Positions 27,250 to 35,732 of a DNA stretch of 64,000 bases are shown here, piece after piece; the first letter of the stretch is position 1, and the number at the start of each line of letters is the position of its first letter. The stretch is from Petrimonas sp. Lineage in GTDB: Bacteria > Bacteroidota > Bacteroidia > Bacteroidales > Dysgonomonadaceae. The stretch is from contig DUNG01000020.1 of assembly GCA_012839475.1 (NCBI GenBank), positions 284,892 to 348,891 of the forward strand, in the 5' to 3' direction. Under the pieces are notes generated by a model, which was not told the origin of the DNA, searched no databases, and worked only from the letters and a program-made list of their open reading frames with translations. The translations under genes and the position numbers were made by a program.

Positions 27250-27396
27250 ATGACAACCACTATACAACAAGCTCTTTTCGTAGCCGGTGTGGGAATCGTT
27301 GGGATCTTCGCGTTCATGACGATCTTCTACCTGCTCATTAAAGCGCTCGACAGGCTCCTCCCGTACAACGAAGAAGAGGAAAAGGAGGAAGAGTAA
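27250..27396 (+). CDS. 48-aa membrane peptide after mmdB (candidate extra decarboxylase subunit)
   Basis: An ATG at 27250 opens a 48-codon frame: a short polar start (MTTTIQQALF), one strong transmembrane stretch (about residues 9-33), then PYN and a very acidic tail (EEEEKEEE). It lies 78 nt after mmdB on the same strand and ends 18 nt before the convergent nadK. Its design (helix plus charged tail) recalls the tiny epsilon subunit (MmdE) of Veillonella methylmalonyl-CoA decarboxylase or a mini-OadG. Sequence similarity was not testable here. Confidence 0.6.
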   Translation: MTTTIQQALFVAGVGIVGIFAFMTIFYLLIKALDRLLPYNEEEEKEEE

Positions 27397-27414
27397 GGGG
27401 TTACAAGGCCCTTT

Positions 27415-28311
27415 TCACTCGCTCTGCTTACGGACATCCGCACCCCACATGAGCTTGTCGCGGAGGGTCTCGTAAAAGGTGTGTCCTACACGCTTCACCA
27501 CGCGAAGCGTGTAGTCGCCTTTCCTCACTTGAACAGCGACCGATTCGTCGAGCACGCGCGACTGCCCATCTACCGAAACCAGGTACATGTGGCTGCGGCT
27601 CTCTACCTTTATCGAGATGATGCTGCTATCGTCGACCACCAGCGACCGAGAGGTTAGGTTGTGCGGGGCGATGGCCGAGAGGATGATGCTAGGAATTGTA
27701 GGCGATAAGATGGCCCCACCGATGCTGAGCGAGTAGGCCGTAGAGCCTGTGGGAGTTGCGATCACGAGCCCATCGGCCTGGTAGGAAGAGAGATAGTCAT
27801 TATTGATATACGCGTGAATCGAGAGCATCGAGGCAGTATCCTGCTTGAGGATGGCCACCTCGTTGAGCGCGTACTCGTTAAAGTATTCCGGGGGGAAGGT
27901 CTCATCGGTGGACATCTTCAACAACGCGCGCTCTTCCACACGGTAGTACTCTTTCATCACCTCCTCCAGCGTTTCATCGACATCAACGTAATTAATTGCC
28001 GCCAGGAAGCCCAAACGTCCGGTGTTGATACCGAGTACCGGTATACCTGAATCGCCAACGGTTTGTGCCGTCCTGAGAAAGGTCCCGTCGCCCCCCACGC
28101 TCACCACCATGTCCACACCAGACAACGTCTCTTTGACCTCGCATAGGGAGACCAGCAGTTGCTGTATAGACGGGGGCAGGCTTTGAAAAAAGTCAACGGG
28201 TAAAACCAACTCCCCACCGTGCCTTTTTATAGCCTGGCATACCCCAACGATTTGCTCCACTGCCCTGACTGTTCGATCGGGGAACATGCTTCCGAATAAC
28301 GCGAACTTCAT
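27415..28311 (-). CDS. nadK: NAD kinase
   Basis: A 298-residue enzyme making NADP+ from NAD+. Marks are VVSVGGDGTFLRTAQ (about 70-84), GINTGRLGFLA (about 95-105), the NE/D-containing ALNEVAIL (about 150-157) and TPTGSTAYSLSIGGAILSP (about 187-205). Length is normal. The gene is downstream of a small ACT-like gene on the same strand, an arrangement seen in Bacteroides, where the upstream protein usually carries CBS domains. Confidence 0.95.
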   Translation of the reverse strand: MKFALFGSMFPDRTVRAVEQIVGVCQAIKRHGGELVLPVDFFQSLPPSIQQLLVSLCEVKETLSGVDMVVSVGGDGTFLRTAQTVGDSGIPVLGINTGRLGFLAAINYVDVDETLEEVMKEYYRVEERALLKMSTDETFPPEYFNEYALNEVAILKQDTASMLSIHAYINNDYLSSYQADGLVIATPTGSTAYSLSIGGAILSPTIPSIILSAIAPHNLTSRSLVVDDSSIISIKVESRSHMYLVSVDGQSRVLDESVAVQVRKGDYTLRVVKRVGHTFYETLRDKLMWGADVRKQSE

Positions 28312-28329
28312 GCTACCTGTTTTTTTACC

Positions 28330-28707
28330 TTACATCTCCAAATAATAGATTAACTCCGCCAAACGCTCCTTCTGCGTGTCTGTCACCTCGCCCTCTCTGG
28401 AACGGTGGTATACCACGTTGTAGTTAAACCGCTCGAAGCTCTGTAACAACGGGCTCAAATCGGTCACGTCTAGCTTCAACGATAGCAGGAGTATCGACCC
28501 GCCCGAAACGGGCAACAGGTCCAATGCCATCACGTGCACGTAGTGACTCTCCACAATGCGTGCGATCTCCGTGAGCGAGTAATCTTTAAGCGGAATCTCT
28601 AAAATCAAAATGGAGTTTTCCGATTCAGAAAGCTCGGTAAACTGCTCTGGAGTGAGGGGAGACGTGTACTTTTCCACCTGTCTTTTGATAAATTCTTTGG
28701 TCGACAT
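28330..28707 (-). CDS. ACT-like protein upstream of nadK, lacking the usual CBS pair
   Basis: A 125-residue protein. Residues about 30-125 (SILILEIPLKDYSLTEIARI and on to LAELIYYLEM) resemble the C-terminal ACT-like half of the roughly 220-residue CBS-domain protein that precedes nadK in Bacteroides. The N-terminal CBS pair is absent: only about 28 residues precede the homologous part, and the sequence upstream is a promoter region, not a degraded coding region. It may sense a ligand through the ACT-like fold. The function is unknown. Confidence 0.7.
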   Translation of the reverse strand: MSTKEFIKRQVEKYTSPLTPEQFTELSESENSILILEIPLKDYSLTEIARIVESHYVHVMALDLLPVSGGSILLLSLKLDVTDLSPLLQSFERFNYNVVYHRSREGEVTDTQKERLAELIYYLEM

Positions 28708-28914
28708 TACGTAAAACGGTTAATTCGTATTACTTTTGTATTCGTTTTACAAAGATGGCAAAATTTCGCGGAATTGACCAGTCCGACAGTTTTTTATTTT
28801 CGCGGAGCGTGTATGAGGACAGGTTCACTTAAACCTTGACGGACGTACAGGGTCAAAAAAAGAGGACAAAGGATACCCCAGTAGCCATGCTTTAAAGATC
28901 ATTAAAGTAAGCAT
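28708..28914. other. 207-nt divergent spacer between the ACT-like gene and pdxJ
   Basis: A full -7 match on the plus strand (TACTTTTG, 28731-28738) has no -33 at the normal distance and would leave a 170-nt leader for pdxJ. No minus-strand promoter is clear. No gene or strong hairpin was seen. Confidence 0.4.
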
Positions 28915-29646
28915 ATGACCAAATTAAGTGTAAATATAAACAAGATCGCCACGTTAAGAAACGCACGTGGCGGCAACATACCCAACCTCCTGCAGGTCGC
29001 GGTCGACTGCCAACGGTTCGGGGCAGATGGCATCACTGTGCACCCACGTCCAGACGAGCGGCATATCCGCTATTCTGACGTGCATGACCTGCAAGCGAAA
29101 GTGCACACCGAGTTTAATATCGAGGGCAACCCCACCCCGGAGTTCATATCGCTCATCCGCAAGATACGACCCACGCAGGTAACCCTCGTGCCGGATGCGC
29201 ACGATGCGATCACCTCCGACGCGGGCTGGGACACCATTACCCACCAGGAGTTCCTAACCGATATCGTGAACGAGCTCCAATCGATGGGCGTGCGTACCTC
29301 CATCTTCGTGGATCCGATTAACGACATGGTACAGATGGCATCGCGCATTGGTACTGACCGGATAGAGCTCTACACGGGTCCCTACGCGGAGCAGTACCAC
29401 GACAACCGGGAAAAGGCCATCGCACCATACGTAGAAGCGGCCATACTGGCAAAGAAGTTGGGCCTGGGCGTGAACGCGGGGCACGACTTGAACCTCGACA
29501 ACCTGGGTTACCTCTCCCGAAACATCCCGTGGCTCAAGGAGGTATCCATCGGTCAATCCCTCATCAGCGATGCCCTCTACCTGGGGTTAAAAGAAACAAT
29601 AAAAGCGTATAAAAATTGTTTAAAAGAACCGGCTGGTGAGGTTTGA
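28915..29646 (+). CDS. pdxJ: pyridoxine 5'-phosphate synthase
   Basis: A 243-residue TIM-barrel enzyme condensing 1-deoxyxylulose 5-phosphate with 3-amino-1-hydroxyacetone 1-phosphate. Marks are [18 protein letters not shown] (3-20), [17 protein letters not shown] (about 35-51), the EFNIEGNP region (about 68-75) and [13 protein letters not shown] (about 185-197). The family's catalytic His and Glu positions are occupied. It stands alone with a divergent neighbour. Confidence 0.95.
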   Translation: MTKLSVNINKIATLRNARGGNIPNLLQVAVDCQRFGADGITVHPRPDERHIRYSDVHDLQAKVHTEFNIEGNPTPEFISLIRKIRPTQVTLVPDAHDAITSDAGWDTITHQEFLTDIVNELQSMGVRTSIFVDPINDMVQMASRIGTDRIELYTGPYAEQYHDNREKAIAPYVEAAILAKKLGLGVNAGHDLNLDNLGYLSRNIPWLKEVSIGQSLISDALYLGLKETIKAYKNCLKEPAGEV

Positions 29647-29773
29647 CCACCCAAAACAACTATCTTTAGCCGTAGAAACGGAAGACAATCGGCTCAACGG
29701 CTCCTGCCGATAGGATTGGTTAGAGCGGTCACGTAGGGTCGTTGTACTATTAAAGCATTAATACACAAACTGT

Positions 29774-30478
29774 ATGAATCTCTTGCAAATCCCCATGCCT
29801 GCCGACACGGTGCAGGCAATGTACAACAGCTTGAGCAGCGCGGAAGTAGAGGCGGTAAAAATGAGCGCGTTCGAACTGGCCCAAAAAGGCGGCTGGTTGA
29901 TGTACGTGTTACTTATCCTCCTATTGATGAGCATTTACGTGTTGATTGAACGGACGTTGGTCATCAATAAGGCCGACAAGGAGGATCACTCGTTTATGAA
30001 CCGGATAAAGGATTACATCCACGACGGGAAAATCGAGGCTGCGACAACGCTCTGCCGTCAAACCGATACCCCCTACGCACGGATGGTAGAAAAGGGAGTC
30101 TCCCGCTTAGGAAGGCCTACCGCTGACGTGATGTCGGCCATCGAGAATCAGGGGAACATCGAGATATCGAAATTAGAGAAGGGATTGGCCGTGCTGGCCA
30201 CCTCTGCCTCGGGTGCACCAATGGTGGGTTTCCTAGGTACCGTGACCGGGATGGTGCGGGCCTTCATGGACATGGCGAGCGCAGGGGCTAACGTGAGTGT
30301 TACCACGCTATCGGCAGGTATCTACGAGGCGCTGGTCACCACCGTCGGAGGGCTTATCGTGGGAATTATCGCCCTATTCGCGTACAACTACCTCGCCAAC
30401 CGGATCAAGGGGATCGTGAACCGGTCGGAGATGAGGATCATGGATTTCATGGATATCCTCAATGAACCCGCGGCGTAG
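29774..30478 (+). CDS. exbB: ExbB/TolQ/MotA-family proton channel
   Basis: A 234-residue inner-membrane protein with three helices: about 41-60, 132-155 and 176-200. The pore-lining family motif region is GLAVLATSASGAPMVGFLGTVTGMV (written here in two parts: GLAVLATSASGAP and MVGFLGTVTGMV), followed by ALVTTVGGLIVGIIA. It is first of three genes with exbD and a TonB-family gene, forming a proton-driven energising unit for TonB-dependent outer-membrane transport. Confidence 0.92.
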   Translation: MNLLQIPMPADTVQAMYNSLSSAEVEAVKMSAFELAQKGGWLMYVLLILLLMSIYVLIERTLVINKADKEDHSFMNRIKDYIHDGKIEAATTLCRQTDTPYARMVEKGVSRLGRPTADVMSAIENQGNIEISKLEKGLAVLATSASGAPMVGFLGTVTGMVRAFMDMASAGANVSVTTLSAGIYEALVTTVGGLIVGIIALFAYNYLANRIKGIVNRSEMRIMDFMDILNEPAA

Positions 30479-30497
30479 CGGGGAAAACTCTTAAGAC

Positions 30498-30905
30498 ATG
30501 GCACTAAAACAGCGATATAGCATAGAAAAGAACTTCAGCATGGCGTCCATGACAGACGTGATCTTCCTGCTGCTTATCTTCTTCATGGTCACTTCGACCA
30601 TCGTCGTTCCCAACGCGATACAGGTATTGTTACCGAGGTCGCAGCAGCAGGTACAGGTCAAGCCGATCACCCGGGTGACTATCGATGAAAACCTCAACTA
30701 CTACGTGGCCAACGCCAACGAAACCGAACGACAGGTGACGTTCGAGGAGATCACACCGTTCTTGCAATCGGCCTACACGGCCGACCCCGATATCTTCGTC
30801 GCCCTGTACGCCGATGAGAACATCCCTTACCGGGAGGTGGTGCGGATACTGGACCTCGCGAACCAGAACCGGTTTAAAATGGTGCTGATGACGCGCCCCC
30901 AGTAG
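30498..30905 (+). CDS. exbD: ExbD/TolR biopolymer transport protein
   Basis: A 135-residue protein with a short cytoplasmic N-terminus, one membrane helix with the key Asp in SMTDVIFLLLIFFMV (D20 region), and a periplasmic domain (YADENIPYREVVRILDLA). It lies 19 nt after exbB. It would couple proton flow through ExbB to movement of the TonB partner encoded next. Confidence 0.92.
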   Translation: MALKQRYSIEKNFSMASMTDVIFLLLIFFMVTSTIVVPNAIQVLLPRSQQQVQVKPITRVTIDENLNYYVANANETERQVTFEEITPFLQSAYTADPDIFVALYADENIPYREVVRILDLANQNRFKMVLMTRPQ

Positions 30906-30992
30906 GTGACAAGCTGATTGAGTTGAGATTACAGTAATCGAGACGGAACCGGACACTGATCAAACAGGAACAAACACTACAGTTGAAACAAT

Positions 30993-31775
30993 ATGGTTGA
31001 ACGAGAGAAAATAGTGGGAATGATAGGGACAGCAATTTTTGCCGTGTTGCTTTTCCTGCTACTCTACTTCACCGTTTTTAATTTGAATACCCCACTGGAA
31101 GAGTTTGGGGGCATCCCCGTGATGTTCGGCACAGTGGAGGATGCTTTCGGTCTATACGAACCGCAGATGACCGAGGTCGTACCCGATCCATCCCGATCGC
31201 CTGAGATACCCCCCTACTCACCGAACGAGCCAATGATCGCACAGGAGAGCGAACCTACCATCGATGTGCAGGCACAGCGTGAAGAGGAGGAGCGGAGGGC
31301 ACGACTGGCCGAGGAGAGAAGGCAACAGGAGTTAGCCGAGCGGCGACGCCAAGAACAGGAGGCGCAAAGAAGGGAGATTAACCAACAGATGTCGGGTCTC
31401 TTTGGCGAGGGATCAAGCAGCCGGGGCGAAACCGAGGGAGAAGGGACACAAGGTGTGAGTACCGGCAGCGCCACGGTGGGTGCCAGCAGTGGAATCGGAG
31501 GGATCGGCTCGTACGACCTTGGTGGCCGCAGCCTGGGTCGTGGAGGTCTCGTGCAACCCAGCTATACCGTGAACGATTATGGCACGGTAGTTGTTAACAT
31601 TACAGTGGATCCCGCCGGGAACGTGATTCACGCGGAGATCGGGCGTGGTACCAACACACCCAGCACCTCCCTGAGAAGCGAGGCGTTGCGTGCTGCTCGG
31701 GGTACCAAGTTCAATGCCATCAACTCGGCCAACAACCAACAGGGAACCATTACCTACCGGTTTAACCTGAGATAA
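30993..31775 (+). CDS. TonB-family energy transducer
   Basis: A 260-residue protein with an N-terminal membrane helix (about 12-28). A periplasmic stretch contains a charged Glu/Arg/Gln helix (about 90-127), then a Gly/Ser-rich linker (about 132-175) and a C-terminal TonB-like domain (VNDYGTVVVNITVDPAGNVI and the RYGF-like end TITYRFNL). The order ExbB-ExbD-TonB supports the assignment. The Gly-rich linker in place of the usual Pro-rich spacer is somewhat unusual. Its outer-membrane partners are not in the window. Confidence 0.88.
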   Translation: MVEREKIVGMIGTAIFAVLLFLLLYFTVFNLNTPLEEFGGIPVMFGTVEDAFGLYEPQMTEVVPDPSRSPEIPPYSPNEPMIAQESEPTIDVQAQREEEERRARLAEERRQQELAERRRQEQEAQRREINQQMSGLFGEGSSSRGETEGEGTQGVSTGSATVGASSGIGGIGSYDLGGRSLGRGGLVQPSYTVNDYGTVVVNITVDPAGNVIHAEIGRGTNTPSTSLRSEALRAARGTKFNAINSANNQQGTITYRFNLR

Positions 31776-31993
31776 AACGGGCTTTCAAGGCTGACGCGCG
31801 GTTCAATGCAAGCAACTACAGTGAACAGGCCCACCTCTACCGTTTCGACTGTAAAAGTTTAATCGGAAGAAAACATGTCTTAGGGGTTAAAACGAAGTAA
31901 CCCGTAAAGGTAATAAAAACAAACAGCACGCCCCATTCTGGTTCGTGCTGAATGGAAAATGATTAATAACAACATCAATATAAGGAGTATAAA
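31776..31993. other. 218-nt spacer before the DJ-1 gene
   Basis: It contains a 7-bp hairpin (CAGCACG 31924-31930 with CGTGCTG 31944-31950) without a T-run, and a good ribosome site (AAGGAG) 10 nt before the ATG at 31994. No clear promoter or gene was seen. Confidence 0.4.
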
Positions 31994-32539
31994 ATGAAGA
32001 AAGTATCCCTATTTTTAGCCAACGGATTTGAAGAGATTGAAGCGCTCGCCACGGTAGATATCCTGAGAAGGGCGCAAGTGCAAGTAGAGACCGTCTCGAT
32101 CACCAGCGACAAGGTGGTGACGGGAGCGCACGGTGTTCCCGTGACGGTCGACACCACCTTTGACAAAGCCGACTTCACGGATGTGGTGGCCTTGATTTTA
32201 CCCGGTGGTATGCCGGGAGCGAAGCACCTGAACGAACACGAAGGGTTAAAAGCGCTGATCACGCGGTTTAACGAGGAAAAGAAGCTGCTGGCCGCTATCT
32301 GTGCCGCTCCCATGGTGTTTGGCGGACTGGGACTGCTGGAGGGGAAAAAAGCCACCTGCTACCCCGGTTTCGAGGGCGAGCTGAAAGGCGCAAAGGTTAC
32401 CGGAAAAAGTGTGGTGGTCGATGGGAACATCACCACGGGTAAAGGGCCCGGGCTGGTCTTTGACTTCGCACTCGCCCTGGTAGAGCAGATCGCGGGCAAA
32501 GAGACCCGAAAAGAGGTGCAAAGCGGGCTGCTGCTCTAA
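31994..32539 (+). CDS. DJ-1/YajL family protein
   Basis: A 181-residue flavodoxin-like protein. The nucleophile elbow cysteine is C103 in LLAAICAAPMVFGG, with the family's Glu in NGFEEIEA (E14 region) and ILPGGMPGA near 68-76. Members act as glyoxalase III, deglycase-like or chaperone proteins protecting against oxidative and carbonyl stress; the exact role is disputed. A strong Shine-Dalgarno sequence precedes it. Confidence 0.9.
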   Translation: MKKVSLFLANGFEEIEALATVDILRRAQVQVETVSITSDKVVTGAHGVPVTVDTTFDKADFTDVVALILPGGMPGAKHLNEHEGLKALITRFNEEKKLLAAICAAPMVFGGLGLLEGKKATCYPGFEGELKGAKVTGKSVVVDGNITTGKGPGLVFDFALALVEQIAGKETRKEVQSGLLL

Positions 32540-32570
32540 TAACAGGCCTCTCGCCCACGAAATTATAGGG

Positions 32571-32739
32571 CGAAATAGTTCACTGCGTTAGACTATTTCT
32601 CGCAACGGCATAATCCAAGTAAAACTTGGCTTCTGCTCGTTTTGCTTAACGAAATAGTTCACTGAAGTTAGACTATTTCTCGCAACGACATAATCCAAGT
32701 AAAACTTGGCTTCTGTTCGTTTTGCTTAACGAAATAGTT
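32571..32739. repeat. duplicated 79/80-bp hairpin-forming repeat before rpsA
   Basis: Unit 1 (32571-32649) and unit 2 (32650-32729) are nearly identical, and a third copy starts at 32730 but stops after about 10 bp. Each unit holds CCAAGT-AAA-ACTTGG (a 6-bp hairpin), and ACTATTTC (32592-32599) pairs with GAAATAGT of the next unit (32651-32658). A related structure lies at 49923-50030. It looks like a small non-coding structured repeat of the genome. Confidence 0.85.
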
Positions 32740-32768
32740 GGTTTATAGCAAAAAACAGACTACCTTTG
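32738..32768 (+). promoter_or_regulatory. promoter of rpsA
   Basis: TTG (32738-32740), a 20-nt spacer and TACCTTTG (32761-32768). The -33 element is the edge of the third, truncated repeat copy. The start codon is 62 nt downstream. Confidence 0.72.
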
Positions 32769-32829
32769 CACCGTTTTTTTTAAGACAACATAAAGTCTCA
32801 TTATTTAATTCAACATTATTCAACTACAA

Positions 32830-35298
32830 ATGACAGACAACCTATCAAATGCATCCCCCATCGAGGAGGATCTCACATCTCCCGTAGAGGAGAATCTCAC
32901 ATCTCACGTAGAGGAGAATCTCGCATCACCTGTAGAGGAAAACCCCACATCACCCGTTCAGGATCTCGCGTCCCCCATCGAGGATTTTGACTGGGACGCC
33001 TACGCTGAAGGAGACGCCTACAGCAAAGAACGCAGGGAGAAACTCACCGAAACCTACGACAGTACGCTGAGCAAAATCAACGACAAAGAGGTGGTGACCG
33101 GTATTGTTACCTCCATGAGCAAACGCGAAGTGGTGGTAAACATTGGCTACAAATCAGACGGAGTGGTCTCGATGAACGAGTTTCGCTACAACCCTGAACT
33201 TAAGATCGGCGACGAGGTAGAGGTATACATCGAGAGCCAAGAAGACAAAAACGGACAACTGGTCCTATCGCACAAAAAAGCCCGCGCATCCCGCGCTTGG
33301 GATAGGGTGAATGCCGCACTTGAGAACAACGAGATCATCAAGGGGTACATCAAGTGCCGCACCAAGGGTGGTATGATCGTGGACGTGTTCGGTATCGAGG
33401 CATTCCTCCCCGGGTCACAAATCGACGTGAAGCCTATCCGCGACTACGACATCTTCGTGGACAAAACCATGGAGTTCAAGGTGGTTAAAATTAACCCCGA
33501 ATACAAAAACGTGGTGGTTTCACACAAGGCGCTCATCGAAGAAGAGCTGGAACAACAAAAGAGGGAGATCATCTCGAAACTCGAAAAGGGTCAGGTACTC
33601 GAGGGCGTGGTGAAAAACATCACTTCTTACGGGGCATTCGTGGACCTTGGTGGTGTAGACGGGTTGGTACATATAACCGATCTATCGTGGGGCCGCGTAC
33701 AACACCCTGAAGAGGTGGTGAAGCTCGACGATAAGATCAACGTGGTAATCCTCGATTTCGATAAAGATAAGAAGCGTATCGCGCTCGGCCTGAAACAACT
33801 CACCCCGCACCCGTGGGATGCGTTGAGCGAAGACCTGAAGGTGGGCGACATCGTTAAGGGGAAAGTGGTGGTGATTGCCGATTACGGTGCGTTCGTGGAG
33901 ATCGCCCCGGGCGTGGAGGGACTGATTCACGTCTCCGAGATGAGCTGGACGCAGCACCTGCACAGCGCACAAGACTTTATCAGCGTGGGAGAAGAGGTAG
34001 AAGCGATGATCCTCACCTTAGACCGCGAAGACCGCAAGATGTCGCTCGGCCTGAAACAGCTGAAACCCGATCCATGGGAGAGCATCGAGCTGAAATACCC
34101 GGTGGGCAGCACCCATACGGCCAAGGTGCGTAACTTCACCAACTTCGGTGCCTTCGTGGAGATCGAAGAGGGTGTTGAAGGTTTAATCCACATCTCAGAC
34201 CTCTCGTGGACCAAGAAGATCAAGCACCCGAGCGAGGTGACCGAAATTGGTGCACCTATCGACGTGCAGGTACTTGACATCGACAAGGGAGGCCGCCGCT
34301 TAAGCCTAGGACACAAGCAGTTGGAAGAGAACCCGTGGGATGTATTCGAATCCATCTTCACCGTCGGCTCCATTCACGAGGGGACCATCGTGGAGTTGCT
34401 GGACAGGGGTGCGGTCGTCTCGTTACCATACGGCGTGGAAGGGTTCGCTACCCCGAAACACATGGTAAAAGAGGACAATTCACAAGCGCAGCTCGAAGAG
34501 AGATTGCCCTTTAAGGTGATCGAATTCAATAAAGATGCCAAACGCATCATCGTTTCTCATAGCCGTATCCACGAAGACGCTTCCGGAGAAGAAACTAGAA
34601 GAAGAGGCCGGCGCGGAGGAAAGAAAGAAACTAGCACGGAAGTGGCTGCTGCAATGCCGGTGATAGAAAAGGCCACCTTGGGTGATATCGAAGAGCTAGC
34701 CGCATTGAAAGAAAAGCTTGACAACCAAAAGTTGAAAGCGCTAAAGAAAAAAGCAGAGCAAGAGGCAAAAGAAGCCGAGGCGAAACAAGCGGAAGCTAAA
34801 ACCGAAAAGGTAACCCAAGAGGAAGAGGTGAAAGCCGAAGAGGCTCCACAACCCGAAGCCAAGGCAGAGAAGGCCGAACCTAAAACCGAAGAGGCTCCCA
34901 AAGCTGAAAAAGCCGATACCAAGGAAGCTGTAGAGGAAAAAACCGAAGAAGCAGTAGCCGAGGAAGCGCCTAAAGCCAAGAAGGCACCGAAAGCGAAAGC
35001 TGTGCCGAAGACCGAAGAGGTGAAAGCTGAAACGGAAGCGCCAAAGGCTGAGGTAGAAGCCAAGGAAGAAGAGGCACCTAAGGCCAAGAAGGCACCGAAA
35101 GCGAAAGCTGAAACGAAGACCGAAGAGGTGAAAGCTGAAACGAAAGCGCCAAAGGCTGAAGTAGAAGCCAAGGAAGAAGAGGCACCTAAGGCCAAGAAGG
35201 CACCGAAAGCGAAAGCTGAAACGAAGACCGAAGAGGTGAAAGCTGAAACGGAAGCGCCAAAGGCTAAGGAAGAAGCCAAGGAAGAGCCCAAGGCTTAA
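32830..35298 (+). CDS. rpsA: 30S ribosomal protein S1 with expanded repeat tails
   Basis: An 822-residue S1, well above the roughly 560-600 residues usual in this phylum. Six S1 OB-fold domains lie between about 80 and 585; clear copies show SYGAFVDLGGVDGLVHITDL and NFGAFVEIEEGVEGLIHISD. Two regions are unusual. The N-terminus carries five 8-residue repeats (VEENLTSP type, residues about 11-49). The C-terminus (about 590-822) is a Lys/Glu/Ala/Pro-rich tail with three 36-residue tandem units. S1 helps mRNA bind the 30S subunit; the tails are probably disordered. A strong terminator follows. Confidence 0.95.
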   Translation: MTDNLSNASPIEEDLTSPVEENLTSHVEENLASPVEENPTSPVQDLASPIEDFDWDAYAEGDAYSKERREKLTETYDSTLSKINDKEVVTGIVTSMSKREVVVNIGYKSDGVVSMNEFRYNPELKIGDEVEVYIESQEDKNGQLVLSHKKARASRAWDRVNAALENNEIIKGYIKCRTKGGMIVDVFGIEAFLPGSQIDVKPIRDYDIFVDKTMEFKVVKINPEYKNVVVSHKALIEEELEQQKREIISKLEKGQVLEGVVKNITSYGAFVDLGGVDGLVHITDLSWGRVQHPEEVVKLDDKINVVILDFDKDKKRIALGLKQLTPHPWDALSEDLKVGDIVKGKVVVIADYGAFVEIAPGVEGLIHVSEMSWTQHLHSAQDFISVGEEVEAMILTLDREDRKMSLGLKQLKPDPWESIELKYPVGSTHTAKVRNFTNFGAFVEIEEGVEGLIHISDLSWTKKIKHPSEVTEIGAPIDVQVLDIDKGGRRLSLGHKQLEENPWDVFESIFTVGSIHEGTIVELLDRGAVVSLPYGVEGFATPKHMVKEDNSQAQLEERLPFKVIEFNKDAKRIIVSHSRIHEDASGEETRRRGRRGGKKETSTEVAAAMPVIEKATLGDIEELAALKEKLDNQKLKALKKKAEQEAKEAEAKQAEAKTEKVTQEEEVKAEEAPQPEAKAEKAEPKTEEAPKAEKADTKEAVEEKTEEAVAEEAPKAKKAPKAKAVPKTEEVKAETEAPKAEVEAKEEEAPKAKKAPKAKAETKTEEVKAETKAPKAEVEAKEEEAPKAKKAPKAKAETKTEEVKAETEAPKAKEEAKEEPKA
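32860..32976 (+). repeat. 24-bp coding tandem repeat in the rpsA 5' end
   Basis: About five imperfect copies encode an acidic octapeptide of the VEENLTSP type. Copies differ at several bases and the fifth is one codon shorter. Confidence 0.8.
34969..35292 (+). repeat. 108-bp coding tandem repeat in the rpsA 3' end
   Basis: Three in-frame units begin at 34969, 35077 and 35185. Each encodes 36 residues starting with the PKAKKAPKAKA type and ending in an acidic EAKEEEA stretch. The units are nearly identical at the DNA level, suggesting recent expansion; the third diverges at its end. Confidence 0.9.
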
Positions 35299-35399
35299 CA
35301 TGTATTAGCTAAGACTTTATTTGACAGTTTGGTTTTTTATTAGTTATTCAATATGGGGCTTTCCAAGTCATTTATGACCGGAACAGCCAATGGGAAAGA

Positions 35400-35423
35400 G
35401 GGGGCATTTTCGCCCCCTTTTTT
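35400..35423 (+). terminator. rho-independent terminator after rpsA
   Basis: GGGGGC pairs with GCCCCC around a 6-nt loop and is followed by six T. It is about 100 nt after the rpsA stop. Confidence 0.9.
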
Positions 35424-35442
35424 CATTACTACATCCAGTCGT

Positions 35443-35664
35443 TTAGCCAAAACAATTTTTCCCAATATCCAAATCCTGTTGCAAATGCTCAATGGTGCTG
35501 TTGCGTTGTAGCCTACGGTCGTTTAACCATCGTTTAATCCCGTAAAAATCAAGGCCGGGTAGGTCAACTCCCCGTTGAGCATGGTAATGAACGTTTACCA
35601 AAAAATGGTCTATTTTATATATTCGCACAAAATAGACCACCGATGCTCTTTTTTCTCCTTCCAC
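35443..35664 (-). CDS. possible 73-aa protein, unrecognised
   Basis: An open frame on the minus strand encodes 73 residues, rich in His, Arg and Leu toward the C-terminus (GLDFYGIKRWLNDRRLQRN). I do not recognise it. The composition looks more protein-like than the random frames nearby, so it may be a small gene or the remnant of a mobile-element protein. No ribosome site or promoter is clear, and a 10-bp inverted repeat overlaps its start. Confidence 0.3.
   Translation of the reverse strand: MEGEKRASVVYFVRIYKIDHFLVNVHYHAQRGVDLPGLDFYGIKRWLNDRRLQRNSTIEHLQQDLDIGKNCFG
35607..35638. repeat. 10-bp perfect inverted repeat
   Basis: GGTCTATTTT (35607-35616) and AAAATAGACC (35629-35638) with a 12-nt spacer. 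The spacer contains TTCGCACAA, whose reverse complement TTGTGCGAA recurs at 35717-35725. This could be an operator or the edge of a lost mobile element. Confidence 0.5.
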
Positions 35665-35718
35665 GATATAGTATTTTTATCGTAATATTTACAACAGGTA
35701 TTCAATATAAATCAACTT

Positions 35719-35732
35719 GTGCGAATTCACAC
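35719..35732. promoter_or_regulatory. palindrome upstream of the SGG-peptide gene
   Basis: GTGnGAATTCnCAC is a perfect 14-bp interrupted palindrome about 150 nt before the peptide start. A second palindrome, TGAAATATTTCA, lies near 35780. No regulator is assigned. Confidence 0.35.

Noticed and set aside
32571..32739. CRISPR-like array before rpsA
   Set aside because: The copies are directly adjacent without variable spacers and each unit has internal hairpins; no cas gene is present.
34557..35291. A 244-codon antisense frame opposite the rpsA tail
   Set aside because: Its Ala/Ser/Phe repeats are just the complement of the Lys/Glu/Ala tandem repeat.
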